A stretch of DNA of 64,000 nt from Trichobilharzia szidati. Taxonomy: Eukaryota > Platyhelminthes > Trematoda > Strigeidida > Schistosomatidae. The DNA lies in contig OX235279.1 of NCBI GenBank assembly GCA_944472155.2, positions 159,858,199-159,922,198 on the forward strand, written 5' to 3'. Below the pieces are notes generated by a model. That model worked only from the letters and a program-made list of their open reading frames with translations. It was not told where the DNA came from and ran no database searches. Shown one piece after another: positions 55,035 to 64,000 of this stretch (the stretch's first letter is position 1; each line of letters starts with the position of its first letter). A program made the translations under genes and the position numbers.

Positions 55035-55225
55035 ACATGAATGTGCGTCGGTAGCACAGTGGTTAGGATTCTCGCCGACCATGCACATGGTCCGGAGTAC
55101 GATCCCTTGCCGACGCACAAATGATATCTATGGTCGGCCTGCAAAATTTGGGCTACCGATATCACATACTGAAAATTCCATACCTGTAGCAAAAATACGG
55201 TGTGGAATCAAGCTATAATCAAGAA
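55035..55225 (+). mobile_element. SINE-delta, full copy
   Basis: The tRNA-like head 55043-55118 is 76 nt with a perfect 8-bp acceptor stem (GTGCGTCG/CGACGCAC) and an anticodon-arm-like GACCAT/ATGGTC hairpin. The T arm is mutated (GGAGTACGATCC). Body TCGGCCTGCAAAATTTGG, tail ACTGAAAATTCCATACCTG then ACGGTGTGGAATCAAGC. Confidence 0.85.
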
Positions 55226-55438
55226 AGAAATAAGAGAATGGACAAGCTTATTCTGTACTCAGAGTTCGGGGTTGTACTGATGAATTGCCAGCGCCTCCAC
55301 TATACGCAAATGCGGAAACCTGACATCTTTTCCACCATTTGGCCTCACCTTGTAGATAATCTTGAAAGACAACTGTGGTGGAGGTATGTGGCTTGAGTTA
55401 ATTATGTACTCGAGAACTGAGCTAATAACTGCCTTACA
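55226..55438. other. unassigned; probable PLE-2 3' UTR
   Basis: Downstream of the PLE-2 coding end on the minus strand; no separate feature. Confidence 0.35.
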
Positions 55439-57190
55439 TTATCCTTTTGCTAACCATGCCAGATTATGTTCAGAGCTGCGTTTGGAAATTGTGCGTTTGG
55501 TGCGGTCAGTGTAACTAGTTCCACAGGAACAAGTGAATTTGTAATAAATACACATTGAAGTGGCCCAAAGCGGCAGTTTATCCTTCACACACCCAATGAT
55601 CATTCGATGGCTGTAGAAACTGATCCGTAGCTCAGCTGTAAAGAAGACTTTTCTCAATGATTTAGATAAGTGGTTCTTCAGAATATCAGCTCTGGTATCA
55701 CCTTTAAATTCAACACTCACAAATAGCAGTTTCTTCCGCACCGTCTGGGTTCTTTCGAGCTTTTGCTTTACTTTCATGTTTTCCTCGATGATTCTTGAAA
55801 GAAATCCATTTTCCATGAGTACTTGTCTGAGTCTCTCCAGTTCCTCGTCTATTGCATCACTGGTACATATCCTTCTTATTCTTGAGGATAATGAGTGGAT
55901 CAGATTTCTCTTTCTTCTCAAGAGGACCCAACTATGGAAATTCGTGTATTGACTATTTTATGTTAGTTTCCTGTAAATCGATCTTTTAAGAGAACCGTCA
56001 AATCTCCTTTTTCGAAAAACATCCAAAAAAAGTGAAATTCGGAGTTCATCTCTGATTCTGACGTGAATTGGATGGCATGATGGCAGTTATTGCACTCCTT
56101 AGTTACTATTTCAATGTTAGAATTCTCGTCACATATGATAAAATTGTCACCCATGTATCTCTTGTACATAAGGAAACTATCAATAGTCTGTCGTAACATA
56201 CTATTCTCTAGACTTGCCAAGAAGCAGTCTGGAAGTCAGGGTCCCAATGGCGATCCCATCACCACTCCATCTCTTTGTCTATAGAGCGTGTTTCTGAAGT
56301 TAAATTGTACATTAAATGTCCACCTAAATAGTGGTTCCTTTGAGCAGCGGATCGGAACACCCACGTCTACGTTATTATCCTCAATGAATTTGCATATAAA
56401 GAAAATAATTTCAGTGAGAAAAACATTGGTGAAAAGGGATGTAACATCCATGGATATCGTTGAATCGACGAATTCGAATGAATGAGAAACACTATGCTGA
56501 CAGAGATTATTTCTAATACATGTGAGGATGTCTGCGAGCCCATTTGACAGTAGTATGATATGGTGAATTTGTCATATCCAAGATTGGACGTAGTAGTGTG
56601 GTGAGAGCTGTCTACTAGCCAAATTGATAGACAGTAATTTACGTCAATGTTTACGCTCTCAAGATTTGTCGTGAGCAGATATGAACAAAGACTGATTCAA
56701 AACCGACCACAGCAGACTTTGCATAGGCGGATACAGTTAACAAATAGATAATCTGACATTCAAGAAACAGTCACAAAGAGATGAAAGATTATTTTTCAGT
56801 GAGAAACAACCAGTCAGAAGACTGTGTTTGTTTGCTTTACTAAACTATAATCATGTACATGAAAATATATAAATATGCTTTGATTTCCTTAATAAACGAC
56901 CTGCTGGCTGGCCTTTGTGTTCTGTTGTTACAGTAGTACGTTCTCTGTGTGCACTTTCGGTAGAATATATAACCGGGGAATTGAGGGTTTTATTTGTTCA
57001 AATCATTCAGAGTTGATAATCGATTCGTTCTTTATCTTCTTTAGCATCTGTGTTATCTTCCCTTGAATTTGTTCAACTTGGTCTTTCTGGTTACTTTCTT
57101 TTGAAAATTTTGGAAATAGACACAATGAGAGTACTGACCAGTTCACAACCAAAATGGGATTACTGTGGATGAAATCTCCGAGCAGATACA
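55439..57190 (-). pseudogene. PLE-2 RT and GIY-YIG, decayed, split by a solo LTR
   Basis: On the minus strand from 57190: DQVEQIQGKITQMLKKIKNE, LYILPKVHTENV, [LTR], RPILDMTNSPYHTT, FEFVDSTISMDVTSLFTNV, RQRDGVVMGSPLGP, KRYMGDNFIICDE (catalytic motif altered to YMGD), NLIHSLSSRIRRIC, YKFTCSCGTSY (GIY-YIG start), with multiple frameshifts and stops. The order matches PLE-1. The longest PLE-2 coding remnant in the window; not functional. Confidence 0.88.
56597..56932 (+). repeat. solo LTR, family L1, copy 3
   Basis: 336 bp, TGTGGTGAGAG to TGTTGTTACA, 4-bp duplications GTAG (56593-56596 and 56933-56936). Removing it and one duplication restores the PLE-2 frame (LPKVHTENV-LRPILDM). Confidence 0.88.
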
Positions 57191-57234
57191 AATTATGTCA
57201 TTACTGGCTATCCATCAAAGTCCGTGTGTAATGC
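57191..57234. other. junction between PLE-2 and a LINE fragment
   Basis: No feature recognised. Confidence 0.3.
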
Positions 57235-57740
57235 GCAACAGTTCTCTCTGTCTCCTTTTATGGCTGTGAGACATGATCATCAAAATTCGAATAAATAAAG
57301 TTGATAGCTGCTTTTGACCATGGACAGTTACATTTTACCTCCCACGTGAAGTGGTATAATAAGGTGAGTAATATTGATGTTGGTCTGAGAGAGTTAAGTA
57401 AGTAGGGGAGGTCAGTCGATGAATTCGTGAATGTGAATCCATTGAGATGGCTACAGCACGTGTCGCTCATGGTCACCGATTGCATTCCTTGACAGTCAAT
57501 GTCAGTCGACTTAGGATTAGGTTAGGAAGAAGTTAGGGGTGGCCAAATCAAAAACTTGGGATTAGTTCATGAAATCTTTCATAACTGGCTAGAACCATGT
57601 CTGAAGATGTGGGCAGTCTGATTAGGGTCATCGCGATGCTAAGAACCAATCATTTGAAACCACTGGTGATATAGCACAAAATTGTCCTCATTGGTGCAGA
57701 TATATTCGCTCGCCTTAATCCTCAATATCCGCTAGATTGT
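57235..57740 (+). pseudogene. non-LTR retrotransposon C-terminus
   Basis: Across frames: FDHGQLHFTSHVKWYNKVSN, GRSVDEFVNVNPLRWLQHVS then LMVTDCIP, and downstream VRGGQIKNLGLVHEIFHNWL. The same C-terminal module as 11815-12242, on the other strand and more decayed. Confidence 0.7.
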
Positions 57741-58452
57741 CATGGTTTCCATTTTACTGTTCTCCTCATTTCTTGAATCGCATCTCTTCTCCTTTTTCTG
57801 ACCTTGTCTGCTACATGAAGGGAGTGTGGCAGCTTAAACTGCCTTACTTCTATGCCAAGTTCTATGTGAAAACCAGTCGGTCAGACTGTATAAAATAACA
57901 CTTCATAATGGTGAGTCTTGAATATAAGTTTTTTTTCACTTGAAGTAAAAGTGTACGGAATCATTTAAATCAATATCTTTAAAAGAAAAAGTGAAATCTG
58001 TAGCCTAGTGTGAATTCTTAGCGTCTAACAGTAGGGAACTTTTAGTGAAATCTTGGTCGTAGTTTAAAACCCCATGACCAAGTTTAATTATAGAATCGTT
58101 CACGTTATCATGCTCTCTCTTCATTATTCTAATAGGTACCTGCTTGAACTTTTATTATCACTGACCTTATTTTATGATTATTATTATTACTGTTATTATA
58201 TTATCATTTAATCATCCTACCAGTGACACTGTTGGTAACGATCGATTACTGAAAAACACTTCCTTTAATTCATTGATCTTTTCCTATTACCAATTTCAAT
58301 TTCAATTTTTCCAATTTCATTTGAAGTAGTTCTATTCCGTGAACTATGAATGAACTTTAATGTGTACAAAGAATTGAAATCGTTTTTTTGCAATCTGTCT
58401 GACTACTTATAAGTTAGTAAATAGTATGAGAAATTAGGTAAAAATTGAATCA
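57741..58452. other. unassigned; ATT-rich stretch
   Basis: TTATTATTATTACTG-type low complexity near 58170-58205. No gene recognised. Confidence 0.4.
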
Positions 58453-58752
58453 GTGCAGGTAGTTATTCAACCAAGAATGGCAATATACACTGTGATTTAT
58501 GAAGTAAAGGACAGTGATAACGATGATAATAATGATAGTCATCTTTTCAGATTGTTGGCCTTCAGGGATTCGCGGCTCTTGAAGTTAGATTACATACCGA
58601 AATCAGTTGGAGACAAACTACGAATGAGGATAGTAACGGACAACCATTTCTTGCTAGTTTGTACCAATGTTTTTGAAGTTATGCATATAAAGTGTAGAAA
58701 GTTAGAGTTCATGAAGAATTGCATATCATCAAAGTGGCTGAATGTTCAGTAG
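58453..58752 (+). CDS. hypothetical ORF or exon, 99 residues
   Basis: Open from a GTG at 58453 to TAG at 58752; the first ATG is 58477. The protein contains YTVIYEVKDSDNDDNNDSH, a D/N-rich stretch, then LFRLLAFRDSRLLKLDYIPK and RMRIVTDNHFLLVCTNVFEV. The alternating hydrophobic pattern looks protein-like and it is not part of a recognised repeat. No start context, splice site or domain is convincing. It may be an exon or chance. Confidence 0.3.
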   Translation: MQVVIQPRMAIYTVIYEVKDSDNDDNNDSHLFRLLAFRDSRLLKLDYIPKSVGDKLRMRIVTDNHFLLVCTNVFEVMHIKCRKLEFMKNCISSKWLNVQ

Positions 58753-59439
58753 GCTCATTCTGTAATCTGATGATCTTGAGTCTAACCTTAGGTAAGGTCA
58801 TAAGTGTGTACTTTACGAATTGCCTCAATATCTAGCCACACAAACAGCTCCAAACTCACTATTTCTTATGAAAATGAACACAGGACGAATTATTCAAGAC
58901 TGTATAGTGAGTAAAAATAGTTAGTTTTGATATCGTCAGCGCATATACACATTGCTATTAGGCGTAGCTATAGAAGTGGTTAGAAAAGAACTTGTAGGGG
59001 ATCAAAGAAGTTTGACAATTCAATTGAACCTTATCCCTTTCACCGTTAGTGGCCAATTTGTTTAACCGTGTGGATTGAAACACATGGTAGTTAATAAAAT
59101 ATTTTAGGGACAATAGCTTGGCCTGCGTCGTTGTAATGTCATTATCTAACTGCACACTGCAAATCATCGTTGGGTCCGTGTTAAAAGCAACCCGGCCACC
59201 GGATTAGGTGGGGCAGGCTAAAGACTCAGCAGGTAGTGTGGCGAGAGCTCAGATCTAGCAGGACTGGTAGCCACACATTAATCGTAAACGCTACATCTAG
59301 TCGAAACCAACTGTGAAAGAACTCAAAATCATTCAAGCAGCCTAACCAACTGGTTTCCTAGATACCCATCTATGAGTTGGATTCAGGACCAAAATCCCAA
59401 TGGAATATATAATTTCAGGGATGCAGTTGTGTCTGACTT
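58753..59439. other. unassigned; LTR-like scrap
   Basis: GTAGTGTGGCGAGAGCTCAG near 59234-59253 resembles the start of LTR family L1, but only about 50 bp can be followed. Confidence 0.35.
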
Positions 59440-60480
59440 CTACAGTATTTAAATTTCAATGAAAAATACTGGGTGAGTTCCCACAGAGTCGCCGACAAAC
59501 TCGATTGTGTCAGGTGATAAAATTTAACGACTGAAACGTTCACGCCACATTCAAAGCCTGGTGAAGGCATGCTGATGACAAATTAACAGTATTAAAAACA
59601 CAGGAAATAAAATGGACTTTTGAATACATCAGTTCAACGGTAGACACAGTTCATGAAAGGCAGCTTCTAATCTTGGATTGCATCATAGAAAGGAAAAAAG
59701 ATGGGAAGTAGTATACTAGTGTTCACAGAAAACCTATCCACTAAAAGCGATATTTAAACTTTTGTTCATTCCACCCTATGTCCGTAAAAATAAGATTACT
59801 GAAATGTTTTTTTAGGTTAAAGCAGACAAACACTGTCGAAGTATGAGGCACGGAAGAATCTAAGACAGTGGATATTTATTTTGATAAATTAATCAAGGGG
59901 TATATGGGAAGCTATAGAAATAATAATAATAAGGATAACATTGATGAGAAACGTGCACAAAAAGATGACAAAATTAAGAATAACGAATCCGAAGGATCAG
60001 CGTTGCTGCCATAAAAGAGGCAGTGTCTGAAACTGTACGTAAGATGCTTTACAAGGCAGGGATAATAGTGAAGTTCATATGGACAAACACGCCTATTTAC
60101 AATTTTTTCGGTCAAAATAGAGCATTAAATAAAATGATTGGGATTATATACATAGGTCTGAGTAGTGAGCGAAATAGAAAACCCTAGTGAAATATAGATT
60201 AGTACACACTGATGAGATAAGAAATCTAGATAAAAGCTCAGTTACATCACTGAATGCCGTCAAAGGATCATATATTAGGATGAGCCAAAGTGATGCTCTT
60301 GAAATCTAATGTAATAGGGTGGGCACGTACATTGTTAACTGAAGCCTAATTTATCGAATTAACTAAGGCCACACCCAATTTAAATGACTCTATTTGTATC
60401 TCAGACATCGGGAAAATTCTGCTGCCCTTAAGACAAACAGGTAGGGGGAACAACAACTATGAACAGTCGAGTTTTGATGT
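59440..60480 (+). pseudogene. PLE-3b RT thumb to GIY-YIG, decayed
   Basis: RQLLILDCIIERKKDGK, TSVHRKPIH and RYLNFCSFHPMSVKIRLLKC (59660-59815) match the PLE-3 thumb. Further on, AVSETVRKMLYKAGIIVKF aligns with SEALSRILNKAGIRVAF at 34 kb, then the decayed nuclease and 3' region to TCAGACATCGGGAAAATTCTG near 60402. Confidence 0.75.
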
Positions 60481-61129
60481 TGTGTAGTAACAACCGATTT
60501 GACTGTGAACGGTAAATTTCATTCCAGACGCATCTTACAGCATTATCCTGCATTTTTATTAAGAGCCTAATGCAAATAAATTACTAGCTCAGTTTTTGAG
60601 CATCTAATGAAGCGAACTCAGGCAGCGCAGCGCTACCATAGTCCTCTTTTAAAACTATTCACTAAATAAAACTGGAATGGTAAAAGGAGTGCTATGTTTT
60701 GACTCTCGTATTTGACTGACATGCTAACGATTTTTCAATACGGAACCGGACACTGTGTGTTTGACATGGTTATAGACTCCTTTTTCTACCTCTTTGAATA
60801 TCTTTCCCACAAACAAATCACTACTGTCACTCTTACACATCCCATTTAAGTATTTTACATTCTGGTCAGTGTTTCATTATCAACTTCACAGTTGTGCTGT
60901 GTAAACACTAAAAACGACGTTGCCTTATTATTGTGTAATTTTTCTTCACATTCATACATGACATCTAAGTAAATGTATCAGTTTTTCCACAACTCCTTAT
61001 CACCCAATAACACATTATTATAGTTATTTGAGATACGACTCTACACGTCATCATCGGACAAAGCACAGAATAACAGTCAGCATCATCGACGCTAAAAAAC
61101 TTTCGATAGCATTGGAAACTACTTGAACT
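60481..61129. other. unassigned sequence
   Basis: No feature recognised. Confidence 0.4.
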
Positions 61130-62050
61130 CTACGGCGTGCCACAAATCAAGACTGAGTACTATTAGTAATGATGCTACTAATCGTCGTGAACTCGATCAT
61201 ACAGAAGACCGTGGGGAGCGACAAAACAAGAATAGGTCGGACCAATCAGAAGACTCTAGAAGATCCGGGTTTCCTCGGAGGTTTATGTACAACATCACAC
61301 AAACTCGAAAACTCACAAGCGAAAACCAACAAGATGGCAAAAAAGACTGGCAGTGAAGACAGGACTTCAGGAGGAACACAGAGAAGACACAGATGACGAA
61401 GATACCCTACTCACTGTCCAACAACAACAATCACTGATCACTACTCACAGGAGAAATTTGAAAGATGTCACGCCCTGACTTCACTTATCTGGCTGGCCAT
61501 CAGCCTTTCAACCACAGGCGGTATCACGGATGGGACGTTGAGGCCAGTCACAATCAAGAAGGCAAGGCACACATTCATCACTCCAAAACCAGTTTGGAAA
61601 TCCATTCCACACCGACTCAGAATGAACAGCAAAAGTCGGATTTCCAACACTAATGTTGAGTCAGTCATCGCTTCATTATCGGTTAGAAACTTGGCGCACA
61701 CATCACGAAAGCTGTTACCAACAGAAAACTTCAGATTCTTATCAGCAGCTGTCTCCGCCGACTTCCCACTGAGAGTCAGATGGCCGGCTGCCCATAAAGA
61801 ATTAGCAATAGGTAACTATGTAGAAGAACCAGTCAAGGACCTATTACTCGACTGATATTCCGAAGAAAATGGGGATGGATTGAACATACACTGAGGAGAC
61901 CGTCGAGTAACATCAAACTCTAGACAGGCGGTGGAGCGGTACCGTAGTAGGAATTGACGGGATTTTGGCGTGGGCTCCAGGTTGATGTGAAGGTCATCAT
62001 GTGAAGAGGAGGTGAGAGCGTTTAGTCAGTCATGAGGCCAGTTAAAAAGG
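61130..62050 (+). pseudogene. RTE-like LINE RT and C-terminus
   Basis: Frame 61169-61396 reads VVNSIIQKTVGSDKTRIG, TNQKTLEDPGFLGGLCTTSH and KLENSQAKTNKMAKK; the catalytic FADD is now FLGG. Then RPVTIKKARHTFITPKPVWK (61538-61855), ISNTNVESVIASLSVRNLA, and the tail region to about 62050. Inactive. Confidence 0.82.
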
Positions 62051-62574
62051 ATTTCATAAAACAAACAAAAATCACGATGTGCTTTTGAAGCCCTTACACA
62101 CTGTTCACGTTTTAATTTTCAGTCAGTTTTTATCAGTGTTTATTCGTAGGACTAATTCTAAGTCAGTGAATACAACTATTAACCACAGAAAAGTGGTCAC
62201 TTTACTTCTATTATTATTGGAAGCGCCTCAGTGACAGGTGAACGTCTCTACACATATTCACAGTGACCTCAGAAAGAAGAATCAATTTTGTCCAGTACAC
62301 GTTTATTCATCAGTGTTTTGCACCATTCCACGTACACAGGTGCACTTTTATTAATTACGAAGTGCACATTTCATAAAATATGTCACTTAGATATAATTTT
62401 TTGCGTATTGCAAACAGGTGTTGAAGATAAATCACCCTGATAATATAGTTTCATAGGTACGCTAACAAAATGTATCGAAATTGATACGTTTTAATAAAAC
62501 AGAAACTCCTAAGAGTTAATTTTTCCGTGGAATGCATAAAGTCGAGACATTTATGTAACATACCTAATAGTGTT
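62051..62574. other. unassigned sequence
   Basis: No feature recognised. Confidence 0.4.
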
Positions 62575-62675
62575 CAAGTATTGGTTTGTTGGGATAGTGT
62601 TTGATTGGTTACAGGATTTCAGTATGAGCTGCCATCGGTTAGAGAACACTTGGAAAACCACCAAGGAGTACTGAA
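62575..62675 (-). mobile_element. SINE-beta 3' arm, solo
   Basis: AAGTATTGGTTTGTTGGGAT through CATCGGTTAGAGAACAC to AAGGAGTACTG; it stops at the ribozyme stem I. Confidence 0.7.
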
Positions 62676-62904
62676 CTGATGATAATGGTCAGTAATGTAG
62701 ATGAAAAGGCATAGAAGACACTCGGTTTCTTGCGGTCTACTCACTTCACTTATAATCCTCAGGTATCCATTTTACCAGAAGCGGACACACTTTACTATGT
62801 TAATTCGCCTTAATGTTTCATCAAGATGATTCAGTCACTATTATTTAGTGAGCATCCTCTGTATATCAAAACTATACTTAAAATGCGTGAATTAAATAAT
62901 TCTG
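62676..62904. other. unassigned spacer
   Basis: No feature recognised. Confidence 0.4.
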
Positions 62905-63145
62905 GAGTGTTGTTGTTGTTATTCCCTTGGGGCATCAACAGGATATCTCCACTTTGTCCTATTCTGAGCGTTCCTCTTTAGCTGGCCTCATGACTGTCCA
63001 TATTTTCTGATCTGCTGCTCGCGCCATCTCCTCCATGTTACCCTCGGACTTACACCCAACTCGTCGTTTCCCGTTCGATTCCTACTCGATCAATGGCCTG
63101 GCTCATGATGTCCTTCGACTGTCTCCTCAAATGTAAGAGTACATT
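62905..63145 (-). mobile_element. RTE-like LINE 3' end
   Basis: TTATTCCCTTGGGGCATCAAC, TGGCCTCATGACTGTCC, CACTCCATTACC-like C-terminal coding; same family as 39985-40660. Confidence 0.7.
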
Positions 63146-63209
63146 CCTCCAATTAAACTACTCGATAAAATCATCCTTCCCTTGTGTGAAATTAGGGCAC
63201 TTAAATATT
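63146..63209. other. short spacer
   Basis: No feature recognised. Confidence 0.3.
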
Positions 63210-63815
63210 CGTTAGAGAACGATAGAAAACCAACAGGGAGTACTGGACAGCTGTTTCTTCTTAGTTTGGGAGTCATCGGCGGTAGGCACCCACTGGGTTT
63301 CCAAGCCAGGGTCTTCCAGTAACAAGTCGAGCTCGCATACCATTTAGCTACTGAGACCCGATTCAATGGCCAACCCATGAATTCTAACTTCTACCAATTC
63401 GCGAATTCGTGTGACCACCAACCAATGTCATTGGCGGGACATCCATCCTAACACTTGATTGGATAGACCTCACTGGTCAAGACTTCTCACTAGATCCCCA
63501 GGCAACGTCATCCAGTAGCAAGTCACTAGCGAGCATTAGATGAACTTTCATTAGTTGGTTGGTGGTAGTGCTAAATCACGAATTGGTTGAAGTTAGAATT
63601 CATGGGTTGGCCATTGAATCGGGTCCCAGTGGCTGAATGGTATATGAGCCAGCTTGCCTTGTAACTGGAAGGTCCTGGGTTTGAACCCCAGTGGGTGCGT
63701 ACTGCACGATTCCCAAACTAGGCTGACGAAACAGCTGTCCAGTACTCTGTTGGTTTTCAATGGTTCTCTAACTGATATCAATCCGTGGTCAAACTCGTAA
63801 AAACAAATCTAATCC
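63210..63815. mobile_element. SINE-beta' head-to-head inverted dimer
   Basis: The left unit (minus) has tail, ribozyme (CCGATGA core, stem II CTCC...AAGAA, GAAA, GTC), tRNA head and body. The right unit (plus) has body, tRNA head with TTTGAACCCC B box (near 63683), ribozyme (CACGATTCCC, GACGAAACAGCTGTC) and tail ending TTACAAACCAATT. Both cores differ from canonical. Confidence 0.8.
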
Positions 63816-64000
63816 TTACAAACCAATTATAGAAAGAAATTCGTGATTTGCAAATTACCCCATAGCTTCCTTGTAAAATTGAAATTTTTCAAATCATAAC
63901 ATGTGATCACCTTGATACCATGAAAGGTAATCAAGAAAGTCAGCGTAAATTTATGATGCCATATACTACAGATTGGTCGATATGAATAGTTGGATAGCAC
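63816..64000. other. unassigned end of window
   Basis: No feature recognised. Confidence 0.4.

Noticed and set aside
62655..62685. ACTGATGATAATGG beside a SINE-beta arm, possible ribozyme core
   Set aside because: The arm stops at stem I and the following sequence has no matching stem II, GAAA or stem III.
1..64000. CRISPR arrays, bacterial operons, rRNA genes or intact functional tRNA genes
   Set aside because: None seen; the tRNA-like sequences are SINE heads with diverged arms and long 3' extensions, and the window is clearly eukaryotic.

Overview
The window reads as AT-rich, intron-dominated flatworm DNA from a schistosome or close relative. The best evidence is a repeat carrying the well-known schistosome (Sm-alpha type) hammerhead ribozyme, with stem II and loop GTCC-CAAATA-GGAC. 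It occurs with Penelope-like elements (PLEs), RTE-like and CR1-like non-LTR retrotransposons, solo LTRs and tRNA-derived SINEs. No species is assigned. Family names used here (PLE-1/2/3/3b, SINE-alpha/beta/gamma/delta/epsilon) are local labels.

Host coding sequence is almost absent. One internal exon is convincing: 10078-10226, minus strand, the C-terminal half of a PDZ domain between consensus splice sites. Two weaker coding candidates lie at 20217-20351 and 58453-58752. Most of the rest is nested repeats, probably inside introns or between genes.

Layout: 0-3.5 kb, inverted PLE-2 and PLE-3 ends. 3.5-6.2 kb, a near-complete PLE-1 with an intact 763-residue RT plus GIY-YIG ORF and a canonical hammerhead at each end in opposite orientation. 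7-9.2 kb, an RTE fragment interrupted by SINE-beta, then an LTR. 10 kb, the PDZ exon. 10.8-26.5 kb, alternating SINEs, LINE fragments and PLE-3/3b remnants. 27.5-34.9 kb, three PLE-3/3b loci, including a 2.7 kb inverted repeat with SINE-gamma in both arms. 35.8-38.2 kb, a truncated PLE-1, SINE-beta' and an RTE 3' end. 40-47.9 kb, RTE, PLE-2, solo LTR, CR1-like and SINEs. 50-64 kb, SINE-beta dimers, a decayed PLE-2 split by a solo LTR, LINE tails and PLE-3b.

The main theme is self-cleaving RNA. Three SINE families (alpha, beta, gamma) pair a tRNA-like Pol III head with a type I hammerhead, and PLE-1 has canonical hammerheads in its terminal repeats. PLE-2 and PLE-3 ends keep similar stems but lack the canonical CUGANGA core. 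Many elements are palindromic, with the ribozyme repeated in opposed arms. Several palindromes are flanked by 10-15 bp target-site duplications, and two SINE-beta insertions share the same internal inversion junction. This suggests that the palindromic form is itself what retroposes. All calls come from reading the sequence by eye; no alignments, folding or database searches were run, and repeat boundaries are approximate unless a duplication is stated.
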